Source of the DNA: Varibaculum cambriense
GTDB lineage: Bacteria; Actinomycetota; Actinomycetes; Actinomycetales; Actinomycetaceae
Length of the DNA: 64,000 bases
Reading direction: 5' to 3'
Assembly: GCF_002848005.1 (NCBI RefSeq)
Contig: NZ_PKHX01000002.1
Location: 248,001-312,000, forward strand
The position numbers and the translations under genes were made by a program. Below, piece after piece: positions 55,601-64,000 of this stretch (position 1 is its first letter; each line of letters opens with the position of its first letter). Under the pieces are notes generated by a model, which saw only the letters and a program-made list of their open reading frames with translations, was not told where the DNA came from and did not search any database.

Positions 55601-56424
55601 TGCAGCTCCCTAGCGCGCTGCTTCACCTGGTCGGTCAGTAACAGTTCCCGGCAGGCCGGAGCCCAGATTCCGGCGGGACTTTTTTCTAGGCTGCGCTGGT
55701 CAGAGAGGGAGAAATAACTTACTTCCTCTAGGGTGTCGCCAAAGAAATCTAGGCGCTGGGGGTGGGATTCCCCGGGAACAAATACGTCAACGATTCCTCC
55801 GCGCACCGCGAACTGTCCGCGCGTAGATACCAAATCGGTTTTCTCGTATCCCAGGTCGAGGAGGCGGGTAGCTAATTTATCGAGAGGATAATCTTCGCCC
55901 TCTAGAATTTTTAGGGGTTCAATCTCGGCTAGACCGGTTACTACCGGCTGTAATAGCGCCCTAATGGGAGCTACCAGAATAGAAATAGCCTGCCCGGGAC
56001 CGCTTTTTTCCGGATGGGTAAGGCGGCGCAAAGCAGCGATCCGCTGCGCCATGGTGTCGGCACGGGGAGATAGTCGTTCATGTGGCAGGGTTTCCCAGGA
56101 GGGGAAGCGGACAACTCGGGGCAGATAACCGGTCAGTTCTGCCTCTACCTGTTCGGCCGAGCGACCCGAGGCGGTTACGTACAGGATTAGGCCACGCCGC
56201 TGGGTATTTACGGCTTCAGTTTTGGCGGTTAGGTCTGTCTTTGCTGATGAAGCAAGCAATGGGAAGAAGCTTCCGCTACTTGGATCAGTTTGCGCCGCGG
56301 CTGCCGTCAGCGCCGGCCTTACCCCGGCAGGACAGTATAGAGACTGCGCGCTAGCGGGGTGGGAAAAGAACTTTTTAGCTGCCGGCTCACTAGCTACTTT
56401 TTCTACTACGGCTTGCAAACTCAT
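52672..56424 (-). CDS. mfd: Transcription-repair coupling factor
   Basis: 1250 residues from ATG 56424; an upstream start at 56460 is in frame but not needed. Removes stalled RNA polymerase and recruits UvrA. Order of domains: UvrB-like N-terminal part with GGIVDVFVPGESHPQRLDFFG, a long Ala/Glu linker, the RNA-polymerase interaction domain PGDYVVHAQHGVGRFVQM, then a superfamily 2 translocase with Walker A SGDVGFGKTEVAVRA, DEEQRFG (Walker B), SATPIPRTLEMA, and QLRGRVGRG in motif VI. The C-terminal TRCF domain closes it. Single gene, normal length. Confidence 0.97.
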   Translation of the reverse strand: MSLQAVVEKVASEPAAKKFFSHPASAQSLYCPAGVRPALTAAAAQTDPSSGSFFPLLASSAKTDLTAKTEAVNTQRRGLILYVTASGRSAEQVEAELTGYLPRVVRFPSWETLPHERLSPRADTMAQRIAALRRLTHPEKSGPGQAISILVAPIRALLQPVVTGLAEIEPLKILEGEDYPLDKLATRLLDLGYEKTDLVSTRGQFAVRGGIVDVFVPGESHPQRLDFFGDTLEEVSYFSLSDQRSLEKSPAGIWAPACRELLLTDQVKQRARELQPSLPGVADMLELISQGIAVQGMESLAPVLAPGLQSVVSLLPGDTTIVIDEPGKVARRAADLLATSHEFEQAAWQAAAGGGKIPIQAARALQSLNDFNQEALDKGLGWWELTGLPSADILAAEKEEEPAAETGTFTEEFSGGEEENGLSETTRPTYVYNGQSSLQARAAKGYRGHIDQAVKDLSQYLNAGWQVIVSCSGRGLASRFASNLSETGLPAKAVATLATSSDIEKGSVLVTAGKIAAGFALKGSRLLILAEADLTGRSPRLAQAPRKLASRRGKTIVDPLALKPGDYVVHAQHGVGRFVQMIKRTIGKGQDAVTREYLVLEYAPSRRGQAGDRLYVPTDSLDLVSRYAGSDTPQLNKMGGADWAKTKNRARKATREIAAELIRLYAARQATTGHAFGPDTPWQKELEDAFEYQETPDQLATIDEVKADMEKPAPMDRLLSGDVGFGKTEVAVRAAFKAIQEGFQVALLVPTTLLVKQHFETFSDRFASFPVKIGQLSRFSTPAEARELKDQLRGGEIDLVIGTHSLITGEVGFKNLGLVIIDEEQRFGVEHKETLKALRTNVDVLSMSATPIPRTLEMAVTGIRELSTLSTPPEERHPVLTFVGAYQDKQVKAAIRRELLRDGQVFYVHNRVESIDRVAAHLSELVPEARIAVAHGKMHEKQLEQVMVDFWNHQADVLVCTTIVETGLDISNANTLIVSGAHRMGLSQLHQLRGRVGRGRERAYAYFFYPGDKPLTETAQERLQTIAANTDLGAGTAVAQKDLEIRGAGNLLGGQQSGHIAGVGFDLYIRMVSEAVRGFKEGAEAEEEDSEVRIELPIDAHIPPEYMDSERLRLEMYQKLSSVRKETELQAVREEMTDRYGVPPANVELLFTVAKLRMQARVLGIKEIVAQGRFVRFSPISLADSQILRIKRLHPGTVIKPAVRQILVPAPKGEKLGQGALHDEPLAQWVAKLLQNVLTPFGKVKTDAQK

Positions 56425-56529
56425 CGTCTCTATCCTAGATGAGAGCGCTATGCAGTTCACTTTCGCCTGTTTATCAGCTCAAGAACAGGTACGAGGACGC
56501 GCCCTGACTTTAACAAAAATAGCAGAAGC

Positions 56530-57165
56530 TTAGGAAGTGTAGACGTCGAAGTGGTTACCCCGAGTACCCCGGTCATAGACCTTGCCAGGTGCTCCAAACG
56601 GAGTGTTAATCACCGTGCCTTTGGGGGCGTCGTTCGCTAGCACAATGTATCCATCAGCATCGGCTACGAATCCGTCGGCATTGACATGGCGACCGGGGAT
56701 CCGCAGTCCCCCACCAGGTAATACTTTTTGAGAATAGTAAGTGAACTTATAGCCACTCCAATTAACTACTCCCGCCCGGCGTAACGCCGGTAAAGAATAC
56801 TGAGCTGTTGAAGAGGACGCACCTGCTGCTACCGCTGAATCCCCGGAAGGAGATCCCGCGGCAGTTTCCACAGTTGCCGTCTCGGGCGTTACTTTGGCGT
56901 TAATAACCTGCAGTCCCAGTTCGCCCTCGGCTTGTAGAGCCGGGTTAGTAGCGGAAATGGTTTGCGCCGTCATTTCTGGTTGCGGTTGCCCGGCGGGTAG
57001 GGAAGAAGAATGCAGAGCTACTGCTCCCGAGGTGCCGACCGCTGCTGCGATTACCGCAGTGGCTAATCCGGCCTGCCAGAGCAGATGGCGGAATGGTTTC
57101 TTTTCTTGGCAATGACGTCCCACGATTTTCCCATTCAGTCGACACAATAACCTGCCTGATTTCAA
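56530..57165 (-). CDS. Secreted protein with a C-terminal 3D domain
   Basis: 211 residues. A basic N-terminus (Lys/Arg/His) and a signal-anchor near 29-52 (LLWQAGLATAVIAAAVGTSGAVAL); an Ala/Ser/Thr-rich linker to about 130; then a double-psi beta-barrel '3D' domain: VNADGFVADADGYIVLAND, PKGTVINTPFGAPGKVYDRG and NHFDVYT, with three Asp residues in the expected places. This domain occurs in cell-wall-lytic transglycosylase-like enzymes and Rpf-type proteins, so peptidoglycan remodelling is likely. It lies between mfd and rho, with a strong terminator on the rho side. Confidence 0.75.
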   Translation of the reverse strand: MKSGRLLCRLNGKIVGRHCQEKKPFRHLLWQAGLATAVIAAAVGTSGAVALHSSSLPAGQPQPEMTAQTISATNPALQAEGELGLQVINAKVTPETATVETAAGSPSGDSAVAAGASSSTAQYSLPALRRAGVVNWSGYKFTYYSQKVLPGGGLRIPGRHVNADGFVADADGYIVLANDAPKGTVINTPFGAPGKVYDRGTRGNHFDVYTS

Positions 57166-57250
57166 CCAGGCGAAAATCAGTCTAAACCAATATGCAATCG
57201 TTTCGCTACCAAATCGTTACATTCGTAGTTCGTACCACAGTTTTCGCAGA

Positions 57251-57289
57251 AAGCGTGGTGCCCCGACCAAAGGTCGGGGCACCACGCTT
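57251..57289. terminator. rho terminator
   Basis: AAGCGTGGTGCCCCGACC (57251-57268) and GGTCGGGGCACCACGCTT (57272-57289), an 18-bp perfect stem with an AAA loop, 33 bases past the rho stop. Confidence 0.85.
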
Positions 57290-57321
57290 AGTGTCAGATT
57301 TAAAATCCGTTATTTTTCCCG

Positions 57322-59010
57322 TTAAACCTGGGAGCTCATTTTAGCGATCATCATTAAGAACTCGGCATTGGAGTTAGTATTCTTCAGTTTAGAAAGCACA
57401 AACTCGGTAGCCTGCTGTGGCTCCAAGGTGCTAAGCATCCGCCGCAACTTCCAGGTGACCTGCAGTTCTTCCTTATTCAGCAGCAGTTCTTCCCGGCGAG
57501 TACCCGAAGCATTCACATCGACTGCCGGGAACAGGCGCTTATCAGCCAGCTGCCGCGACAGCCGCAGTTCCATATTGCCGGTACCTTTGAACTCCTCGAA
57601 AATAACTTCGTCCATCTTGGAGTTAGTTTCCACCAAGGCGGTGGCCAGGATAGTTAGCGAACCACCGTTCTCAACGTTGCGCGCCGCCCCAAAGAATTTC
57701 TTGGGCGGGTAAAGCGCCGAAGCATCCACACCACCAGAAAGGATCCGTCCCGAGGCCGGAGCCGCCAAGTTATAGGCACGCCCCAAGCGGGTAATCGAAT
57801 CTAGCAGCACCACCACATCTTGACCTAGCTCTACCAGGCGCTTTGCCCGTTCAATGGCCAGTTCGGCAACTGAGGCATGGTCGGAGGCTGGCCGGTCGAA
57901 GGTAGAAGCAATAACCTCTCCCTTCACCGTGCGCTGCATATCGGTGACCTCTTCGGGACGTTCATCTACCAGTACCACCATCAGGTGGCACTCCGGATTA
58001 TTAGTGGTGATCGCATTGGCGATCTGCTGCAAAATAATGGTTTTACCGGCTTTAGGCGGAGAAACAATCAACCCCCGCTGCCCCTTACCGATGGGAGCAA
58101 TCAAATCGATTATCCGCTGGGTAATGTTCTTGGGGGTGTTTTCTAAACGCAGCTGCTCATTGGGGTACAGCGGCACCAAATCTTTGAACTGGGTACGCGT
58201 CCGCGCGTCCTCGACACTCATTCCATTCACAGTGTCGAGTCGCACCAGGGCGTTGTATTTTTGCCGGCGATTATTTTCGCCCTCTTTAGGAGGACGGACT
58301 GCGCCCTGTACCGCATCCCCGGAACGCAGTCCCCAACGGCGTACCTGGCCGAGGGTGACATAAACATCATTGGGGCCAGCTATATAACCCGAAGTACGGA
58401 CAAAAGCATGGTTGCTTTGTACATCCAGAACCCCGGCGATCGGCAAGAGTTCTTCCCCGTTTTCTTCGCTAGTATCCTCGTCGTTATTGTCGTTTTTGCC
58501 CCGACCGCGATTGTCATTCCAGTTGTCATCGCGACGGCGATTCCGATCCCGCCGGCGGTTGCGCCGTCCGCGGCCGCGTCCTTCCCCGCGATCCTCATCT
58601 TCTGCACTAGGCAAGGCAATCTCATCGACCGAATGCGGGGTCTCCCCCTTATTTTTCCGCCCCTTATTTTGGTTATCTTTCTTGCTGGCGTGCTCGGCTA
58701 AATCTTGTTTCAGCTGCTCCTTCGCATCTTTTTTAGCATCTGATTCTTGGCGAACCGCAGCGTGAGGTTGTCCTTTGTGACCGCGCGTATCCGCTGTCCG
58801 CTTGGGCGAGCCCTTTTGCTTGGTAGTAGCCTTCCCAGCATCCTCAGCGACATCACTGATGGGTTGGGCGGAGCGAGCCTGACTAATCATTTCGATCAGC
58901 TCATTCTTCCGCAGCCGGGAAATCCCCCGCAACTGCATTTTTGTAGCTAGAGCTTTTAGCTCATCCAGCTTCATAGTGCGCAGATCGTTAGCATTCTCGT
59001 TTGTGCTCAC
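57322..59010 (-). CDS. rho: Transcription termination factor Rho
   Basis: 562 residues. Rho N-terminal domain ([21 protein letters not shown] near 16), then an actinobacterial-type insertion of about 140 residues that is Lys/Asp-rich and ends in Arg/Asp/Asn repeats ([18 protein letters not shown]), then the cold-shock-like RNA-binding domain ([19 protein letters not shown]), and the ATPase core with Walker [16 protein letters not shown], Walker [13 protein letters not shown] and the arginine-finger region. Such insertions give extra RNA affinity in related species. GTG start with AAGGAAAG upstream. Confidence 0.96.
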   Translation of the reverse strand: MSTNENANDLRTMKLDELKALATKMQLRGISRLRKNELIEMISQARSAQPISDVAEDAGKATTKQKGSPKRTADTRGHKGQPHAAVRQESDAKKDAKEQLKQDLAEHASKKDNQNKGRKNKGETPHSVDEIALPSAEDEDRGEGRGRGRRNRRRDRNRRRDDNWNDNRGRGKNDNNDEDTSEENGEELLPIAGVLDVQSNHAFVRTSGYIAGPNDVYVTLGQVRRWGLRSGDAVQGAVRPPKEGENNRRQKYNALVRLDTVNGMSVEDARTRTQFKDLVPLYPNEQLRLENTPKNITQRIIDLIAPIGKGQRGLIVSPPKAGKTIILQQIANAITTNNPECHLMVVLVDERPEEVTDMQRTVKGEVIASTFDRPASDHASVAELAIERAKRLVELGQDVVVLLDSITRLGRAYNLAAPASGRILSGGVDASALYPPKKFFGAARNVENGGSLTILATALVETNSKMDEVIFEEFKGTGNMELRLSRQLADKRLFPAVDVNASGTRREELLLNKEELQVTWKLRRMLSTLEPQQATEFVLSKLKNTNSNAEFLMMIAKMSSQV

Positions 59011-59243
59011 AAACTTTCCTTTTGAATATAGGTTGACGCAGATGCGCCTGGATATTAAGAATCGAGAAAAATAGGCCTCGATTTTGAAGGCCAGAACTGA
59101 GCGTTCCTGGCGGTAAACCCACTAGGTGCTTTTGCCTTCGTGAGATTAGCTTACCAGGATTTTCGGCAGGCCGGAAACTTGTGTTTAGTGAACCTGGCCA
59201 TGTCAGTTAACTAGTGCTAACCCCTTAATCTGCCGCTAGCACC

Positions 59244-60254
59244 TTAAAGTTCCCGCACCCCGCGGGTATCCAACTCTAAGGTACGAACCTTCCAACCCAC
59301 TTTTTCGGCTTGGGCTTTAACCTGATCCCCCACGTTAGTCAGTGCCAACACGCATGGTCCCGCTCCGGAAATAACTGCCGGCAATTGTTGCGCCCGCAAC
59401 CAATACATCAAATCCAAAGAAGCCGGCATGGCGGCTCTCCGATAGTTTTGATGTAAATAATCCGTGGTGGCGGCCATTAATAGTTCGGGATGATCTTGCA
59501 AGGCAGTCACCAAAAGTGCCGCGTTAGCCACATTGTGGGCAGCATCAGCGTGAGGCACCTGTTCAGGCAGTAATGCCCGCGCCTGGGAAGTATCTAACTC
59601 AAAATCCGGGATAAATACCGTGGGGTATAAGTCGTATTGATTTTCGATTTTCACTGCCCAAGTCTGCGGAAAATCTGCGTTCAGGACGGGCTGGTCAGTT
59701 TCTTCCTCCTGATCGTCCTCGTCATCTTGCCCCATTTCAATAAAAGGCGAAGTAAGTTCCTTGGTGGTGGCGGCTTCTTCACTGGAAGTACCATGAATTC
59801 CCGCCAGGGTTATCCCTCCATAGATTGCCGGCGCCAGGTTATCGGGGTGTCCTTCCAGGTAAGTTGCAATACGCAGCATGGTGTCGTTATCAAGAGCCTG
59901 TGGGTCGGAAATAATCGCCCGCACAATGGCCAGACCGCTAACGATCGCGGAAGCGGAAGAGCCCAGGCCTCGCGATTGGGGAATCTGATTTTCTTGCCAC
60001 AGACTGATCCCCACTTGGGATGCTCCTACCGCATCTAGCCCCAAGCGGATAGCTCGCACTACTAGATGTTTTTCGTCCGTGGGCAGCCGGTCTTTTCCTT
60101 CCCCGCGCACATGCACCTGGGTTTTTCCTACGGTCGCTCGGAAACGTACTCGATCGTGCAGAGAAACCGCTAGCCCCATGCAGTCGTATCCCGGCCCCAG
60201 ATTTGCCGAGGTCGCAGGAACTTTTACTTCTGCTTCGTCCTTTACGATTCGCAT
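59244..60254 (-). CDS. thrB: Homoserine kinase
   Basis: 336 residues of the GHMP kinase family. Phosphorylates homoserine. KVPATSANLGPGYDCMGLAV (11-30) is motif 1; motif 2 is PQSRGLGSSASAIVSG (92-107), the phosphate loop; motif 3 is AVISGAGPCVLALT near 290. Between residues 155 and 195 is an acidic insertion (GTSSEE, DDEDDQEEETD) not usual in the family. Follows thrC after 15 bases. Confidence 0.93.
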   Translation of the reverse strand: MRIVKDEAEVKVPATSANLGPGYDCMGLAVSLHDRVRFRATVGKTQVHVRGEGKDRLPTDEKHLVVRAIRLGLDAVGASQVGISLWQENQIPQSRGLGSSASAIVSGLAIVRAIISDPQALDNDTMLRIATYLEGHPDNLAPAIYGGITLAGIHGTSSEEAATTKELTSPFIEMGQDDEDDQEEETDQPVLNADFPQTWAVKIENQYDLYPTVFIPDFELDTSQARALLPEQVPHADAAHNVANAALLVTALQDHPELLMAATTDYLHQNYRRAAMPASLDLMYWLRAQQLPAVISGAGPCVLALTNVGDQVKAQAEKVGWKVRTLELDTRGVREL

Positions 60255-60269
60255 CTTGCTCAGTTCCCG

Positions 60270-61373
60270 TTATTTCAGATCGAGGGCGCTGAGGGCGGCC
60301 TGTAAGGTGGGCTCAATTACTTGCGGGGTAATATCGCGATCCCCCAGAGCAGTGGCGGTATCTTTTAGACCATTACCGGTCACCGTACACACAATCGTGG
60401 CCTCCCCCGGGACTTTACCCTGGCTAGCGGCCTGCAAAAGTCCAGCTACCGAAGCCGCCGAGGCAGGCTCTACGAAGATTCCAGTGCTGGCCGCGAGCCG
60501 GGCTTGCGCCGCCAAAATAGCTTCATCAGTCACGGCGGTGATGAAACCGTGGGAATCATCCCGGGCTGCCGAAGCGTAATCCCAAGAGGCGGGATTGCCG
60601 ATCCGAATCGCAGTAGCCACGGTTTCCGGATTGTCAATCGGGTGTCCGGCTACGAAGGGAGCTGCCCCTTTGGCCTGGATCCCCCACATTTGCGGTACCC
60701 TGCTCGCGCGCGCCTCACCTAGCTTGGTTTCTTTTTCTAAAGAGGCCGCGGTACGCCGACCAGCATATTCGTTGTACCCCATCCAGTAGGCGGAGATATT
60801 TCCGGCGTTCCCTACGGGCAGCACGTGAATATCGGGGGCATCCCCCAGGAAGTCAACGATTTCAAAGGCCGCAGTCTTTTGCCCCTGCAGGCGGTAGGGG
60901 TTAATCGAGTTAACTAGGGCTACCGGATAGCTTTCGGTGAGCTGGCGGGTAATGGTTAGGCACTGGTCGAAGTTGCCATCCACTGCCACTAGCCGCGCCC
61001 CGTGCACTATCGCTTGCGCGAGTTTGCCGGCAGCGATCTTCCCCGCAGGCAGGATTACTGCACATTCCAGGCCGGCTTTCGCCGAATAGGCGGCCGCCGA
61101 AGCAGAGGTGTTTCCAGTCGAGGCACAGGCCACCATCTTTTGTCCCTGGGATACTACTTTGGTAATCGCCATGGTCATCCCGCGGTCTTTAAAAGATCCG
61201 GTGGGGTTCATGCCCTCCACCTTGATATAGACTTTCGCCCCTACCTCGCTAGACAGATCCTCCGAATAAACCAGCGGAGTGCCGCCCTCTTGTAAGGTAA
61301 CTATTTCTTCTTCGTCGCTTACGGGGAGCCAATCGCGGTATTCGTTGATTATTCCCTGCCACAGATGCGCCAT
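60270..61373 (-). CDS. thrC: Threonine synthase
   Basis: 367 residues from ATG 61373, two bases after the hom stop. PLP enzyme making threonine from O-phosphohomoserine; Lys62 in [12 protein letters not shown] is the PLP lysine, with the cofactor loop [13 protein letters not shown] and [10 protein letters not shown] (phosphate cup). The open frame reaches 61472 but the extra N-terminus overlaps hom and has no support. Middle gene of hom-thrC-thrB. Confidence 0.95.
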   Translation of the reverse strand: MAHLWQGIINEYRDWLPVSDEEEIVTLQEGGTPLVYSEDLSSEVGAKVYIKVEGMNPTGSFKDRGMTMAITKVVSQGQKMVACASTGNTSASAAAYSAKAGLECAVILPAGKIAAGKLAQAIVHGARLVAVDGNFDQCLTITRQLTESYPVALVNSINPYRLQGQKTAAFEIVDFLGDAPDIHVLPVGNAGNISAYWMGYNEYAGRRTAASLEKETKLGEARASRVPQMWGIQAKGAAPFVAGHPIDNPETVATAIRIGNPASWDYASAARDDSHGFITAVTDEAILAAQARLAASTGIFVEPASAASVAGLLQAASQGKVPGEATIVCTVTGNGLKDTATALGDRDITPQVIEPTLQAALSALDLK

Positions 61374-61375
61374 TA

Positions 61376-62671
61376 TTAGCCCTCCATACTGATTACTTGG
61401 ATTACTCGGCTCACCGGCTGCGCGGCGGCCAAATCTTTTACCGTTAAGTCTATGGCGTCCGCCCGCGCCCAAGCAGTTGATAGGGAAACTATCGCTTTAG
61501 CGGATTCGGCGTCATTGCGTTGGCGTACTTGCTCGATAGAGATCCCCTGGCGAGCAAAAATTCCTGCCACCTCGGCTAATACCCCGGTAGCGTCCTCGAC
61601 CTCTAGGCGAATACTGTACTTAGAACGCACCTGTCCGGCCGGCATTTGTGGCAAGTCTGCATAGGCGGATTCGCGGGGCGCACTGCCCCCAGACACCAGG
61701 TGGAAGGCGGCGGCTACCACGTCCGAGAGTACTGCGGAGGCAGTTTGCACCCCGCCGGCACCTTGACCGTAGAACATTAATCTGCCTGCGGCCTCAGCAT
61801 CAATCACAATCGCGTTAAAGGCTCCCGCAATGCTAGCGAGCGGATTTTCTGGTTTCACCAATACCGGTTCTACCCGGCAGGATACGCATTCGCGTCCCTG
61901 TTCATCTTGCGCCAACTGGGCAATTGCCAGCAGTTTGATAGTGCGTCCTGATTCTTTGGCGTCGGCAATATCGTCTGCGGTGATCTGGCGAATCCCTTTC
62001 ACCGCTACTTGATCTAGGGAAACCCGAGTGTGGAAAGCCAGCTGCGCCAGCAAGGCGCATTTGGCGGCGGCATCTAGGCCATCAATATCGGCAGTGGGAT
62101 CTGCTTCGGCGTACCCCAGTTCTTGCGCAGTGGAAAGTGCCTGCTCGAATGACCAGCCTTTCTTTGCCATCTGGTCAAGCATGTAGTTGGTGGTGCCATT
62201 AACGATGCCCTGTACTACCTGCACGCGATCCCCGGCCAGGGATTCGCGCAGGCCGTAGACCACAGGGATAGCGCCTGCGACTGCGGCCTCATAGTAGAGG
62301 TCGGCTTCGCGCTGCCGCGACAGGTCAAAAAGTTCCGGACCGTGTTGCGCGAGTAGGGCTTTATTGCCGGTTACCACAGATTTACCAGCTTCGAGGGCGC
62401 GGGTAATGTAAGTGCGCGCCGGCTCGATTCCCCCGATTAGCTCAATTACCAGGTCCGCCTGATCAATCAGGGACTCCGCCTGGTCAGTAAGCAGATCGCG
62501 GCTAATAAAATCGGGGCGCGGGGCAGCCAGATTATTTACACAAATACCAATAATCTCCAGACGGGCTCCACACCGCGCCTGGTAATCGGCGGCACGTTCT
62601 TGCAGTAGGCGCACCACCTGGGCACCTACGGTTCCGCACCCGAGGACCGCTATTTTCACCGCTTGCTTCAT
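61376..62671 (-). CDS. hom: Homoserine dehydrogenase
   Basis: 431 residues. Rossmann motif [15 protein letters not shown] (9-23), catalytic block [13 protein letters not shown] and the [15 protein letters not shown] and [22 protein letters not shown] regions of the substrate site; a C-terminal ACT domain ([26 protein letters not shown]) should give feedback inhibition by threonine. First gene of hom-thrC-thrB. No threonine leader or riboswitch visible in the 96-base gap to lysA. Confidence 0.95.
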   Translation of the reverse strand: MKQAVKIAVLGCGTVGAQVVRLLQERAADYQARCGARLEIIGICVNNLAAPRPDFISRDLLTDQAESLIDQADLVIELIGGIEPARTYITRALEAGKSVVTGNKALLAQHGPELFDLSRQREADLYYEAAVAGAIPVVYGLRESLAGDRVQVVQGIVNGTTNYMLDQMAKKGWSFEQALSTAQELGYAEADPTADIDGLDAAAKCALLAQLAFHTRVSLDQVAVKGIRQITADDIADAKESGRTIKLLAIAQLAQDEQGRECVSCRVEPVLVKPENPLASIAGAFNAIVIDAEAAGRLMFYGQGAGGVQTASAVLSDVVAAAFHLVSGGSAPRESAYADLPQMPAGQVRSKYSIRLEVEDATGVLAEVAGIFARQGISIEQVRQRNDAESAKAIVSLSTAWARADAIDLTVKDLAAAQPVSRVIQVISMEG

Positions 62672-62767
62672 TTACACCCTCTTTTCACCTTGTCCGAGCG
62701 GGCGTTTTTACCCGTCCGGGGCTTTCTACTCTAGCGGGTATTTGGGTTCAGGCGCGCCCGAGATTTT

Positions 62768-64000
62768 TCACTGAGATAAGCCGGAGGCTCCGGTATCAAG
62801 TCGCAGCAGGTCAGCTACGGTTTCTCGCGCTACTATGTAGCGCGGCGGCGCTTGGCGGCTCAGCCCCACTACCCCGGGGCGAGGTACCAGGTTGTAATTG
62901 GAAGCCATCGCCCGCCCGTAGGCTCCGGTAGCGGGAATTACCAGCAAATCACCAGCACAAATATCGGCAGGCAGGGCAATCTCGGGCACTAAAATATCTC
63001 CGGATTCACAATGCATTCCCACTACCCGGCAGCTGACCGCAGGCGCATCTGAAACCCGCGAGGCCAAGGTGGCCACATAGCCAGCGTTATAGAGGGCGGG
63101 GCGAATATTGTCGCTCATGCCCCCATCTACGCTCACGTATTTGCGGATACTGCCGTCCTCTAGCTGCACGTCTTTGACCGTTCCCACCTGGTACAGGCTG
63201 ACGCATACCGGGCCGGCTAGCCAACGTCCCGGTTCAATCGAGATATGGGGTATATCGGTACCTGCCTGCTGACAGGCTTTCTTTACCGAGGCCGCCAGGG
63301 AGCGCGCATATTCACTGGCGCTGGGCACTTCCTCTCCCTGATAGGAGATTGCTAAGCCCCCACCCAGATCGACCTCAGGGACGGCTTCACCTAGCTTTTG
63401 CACCTGGGCGCGGAATGTCAGCAGTCTTTCCGCGGCCACCTGGAAGGATGCTAAATCCTTGATTTGGGAGCCGATATGGGAATGCAGCCCCACCAACTTT
63501 AGATTTGGGGCGGAAATAATTTTCTTGACCGCCTGGAGGGCGGCTCCGGATGCCAGGGAGAGGCCGAATTTTTGATCCTCGTGGGCAGTGGCGATGAAGC
63601 TGTGCCCCCCGGCGTGCACTCCAGTGGTTACCCGCACCATCACCGCGGCGGTAGTATTTTCGCTTTCGCACAGGGATTGCAAGAGGTCGATTTCAGAAAG
63701 GGAATCTACGATAATCCGTCCAATCCCGCTGCGTAGCGCCAGGCGCAGACATTCGACAGATTTATTATTCCCGTGCAGCCCGATTTTCTTCGGGTCAGCT
63801 CCCATCGCCGGGTTGAGTGCGATCGTAAGTTCTCCCAGGCTGGCGGTGTCAATCCCCATCCCCGCCCTGGCGATAGCTTCTCCTAAAGCGGTGCACAGGA
63901 AAGCTTTGCCCGCGTAGTAGACGCTGGCACCGGAAAATCCGTAACCTTCCCAAAACTCTTCCGCCATCGCCGAAGCAATGGTTTCGGCGCGAGCAGCAAA
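62768..64000 (-). CDS. lysA: Diaminopimelate decarboxylase, N-terminus beyond window
   Basis: 411 residues to the window edge; the frame continues past 64000, so the beginning is missing. PLP fold III enzyme: the PLP lysine lies in YYAGKAFLC, HGNNKS, VHAGGHSFIATAHEDQKFG, VGLHSHIGSQ (cofactor His), LGGGLAIS, EPGRWL and MHCESGDILV with the active-site Cys. Makes lysine, and uses meso-diaminopimelate from cell-wall synthesis. Likely first in the block running into hom. Confidence 0.95.
   Translation of the reverse strand, partial: FAARAETIASAMAEEFWEGYGFSGASVYYAGKAFLCTALGEAIARAGMGIDTASLGELTIALNPAMGADPKKIGLHGNNKSVECLRLALRSGIGRIIVDSLSEIDLLQSLCESENTTAAVMVRVTTGVHAGGHSFIATAHEDQKFGLSLASGAALQAVKKIISAPNLKLVGLHSHIGSQIKDLASFQVAAERLLTFRAQVQKLGEAVPEVDLGGGLAISYQGEEVPSASEYARSLAASVKKACQQAGTDIPHISIEPGRWLAGPVCVSLYQVGTVKDVQLEDGSIRKYVSVDGGMSDNIRPALYNAGYVATLASRVSDAPAVSCRVVGMHCESGDILVPEIALPADICAGDLLVIPATGAYGRAMASNYNLVPRPGVVGLSRQAPPRYIVARETVADLLRLDTGASGLSQ

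Noticed and set aside
62672-62767. Riboswitch or leader ahead of hom
   Set aside because: Too short and without conserved stems; only a GAGGG-type ribosome site is visible.

Overview
The window looks like a chromosomal segment of a moderate-GC actinobacterium, most probably an Actinomycetaceae-type organism (Varibaculum or Mobiluncus would fit; this is a guess from gene content, not a search). Pointers are a DUF3566 membrane protein followed by tRNA-Ile and tRNA-Ala (the usual layout behind gyrA in Actinobacteria), the coproporphyrin-dependent haem route ending in CgoX, CpfC and ChdC, a Rho with a long Arg/Asp/Asn-rich insertion, GTP-type PEP carboxykinase, an LppM-like lipoprotein, and many GTG/TTG starts.

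Region 1 (1-1.6 kb): end of the DUF3566 gene, tRNA-Ile, tRNA-Ala and a P-loop kinase. Region 2 (1.7-11.7 kb) is the most interesting part: two divergent operons around a 19-bp DtxR/IdeR-like iron box (5764-5782). Leftward: an S9-type serine peptidase, then permease, lipoprotein and ATPase of a BtuCDF-type ferric-siderophore importer. Rightward: a 34-codon RiPP precursor with a Cys/His-rich tail, a fused E1-like/YcaO azoline-forming cyclodehydratase, and two half-size ABC transporters. No FMN dehydrogenase is present. Together they read as an iron-regulated ribosomal peptide pathway, possibly a ribosomally made azoline metallophore that is exported and recaptured. Its chemistry and metal are inference.

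Region 3 (11.8-18.5 kb): an FtsX/MacB-like ABC operon, a DUF4870 membrane protein, a RecB/Cas4-like Fe-S nuclease with an exonuclease domain, and hemB. Region 4 (18.7-33 kb): a convergent histidine kinase/response regulator pair, two small surface proteins, glnA, an LmeA-like protein, and the rest of the haem pathway (hemD, a cgoX-hemC gene fusion, hemE, hemA, cpfC, chdC). Only hemL is missing from the pathway. Region 5 (33-42 kb): a Crp-family regulator, an acidic membrane protein with a repeated short motif, purA, cysS with a possible leader ORF, an rRNA methyltransferase, and a BrnQ transporter.

Region 6 (41.6-46.1 kb): a Tad secretion operon with only ssd, tadA, tadB and tadC, then an LppM-like lipoprotein. 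Region 7 (46.4-52 kb): pckG, an intact IS30-family element, an atypical LuxR-type regulator, and eno. Region 8 (51.9-64 kb), all leftward: a lipoprotein, mfd, a 3D-domain protein, rho, and the threonine/lysine genes hom-thrC-thrB with lysA running off the window end. All gaps between genes are under about 300 bases; where I saw regulatory structure in them it is listed.
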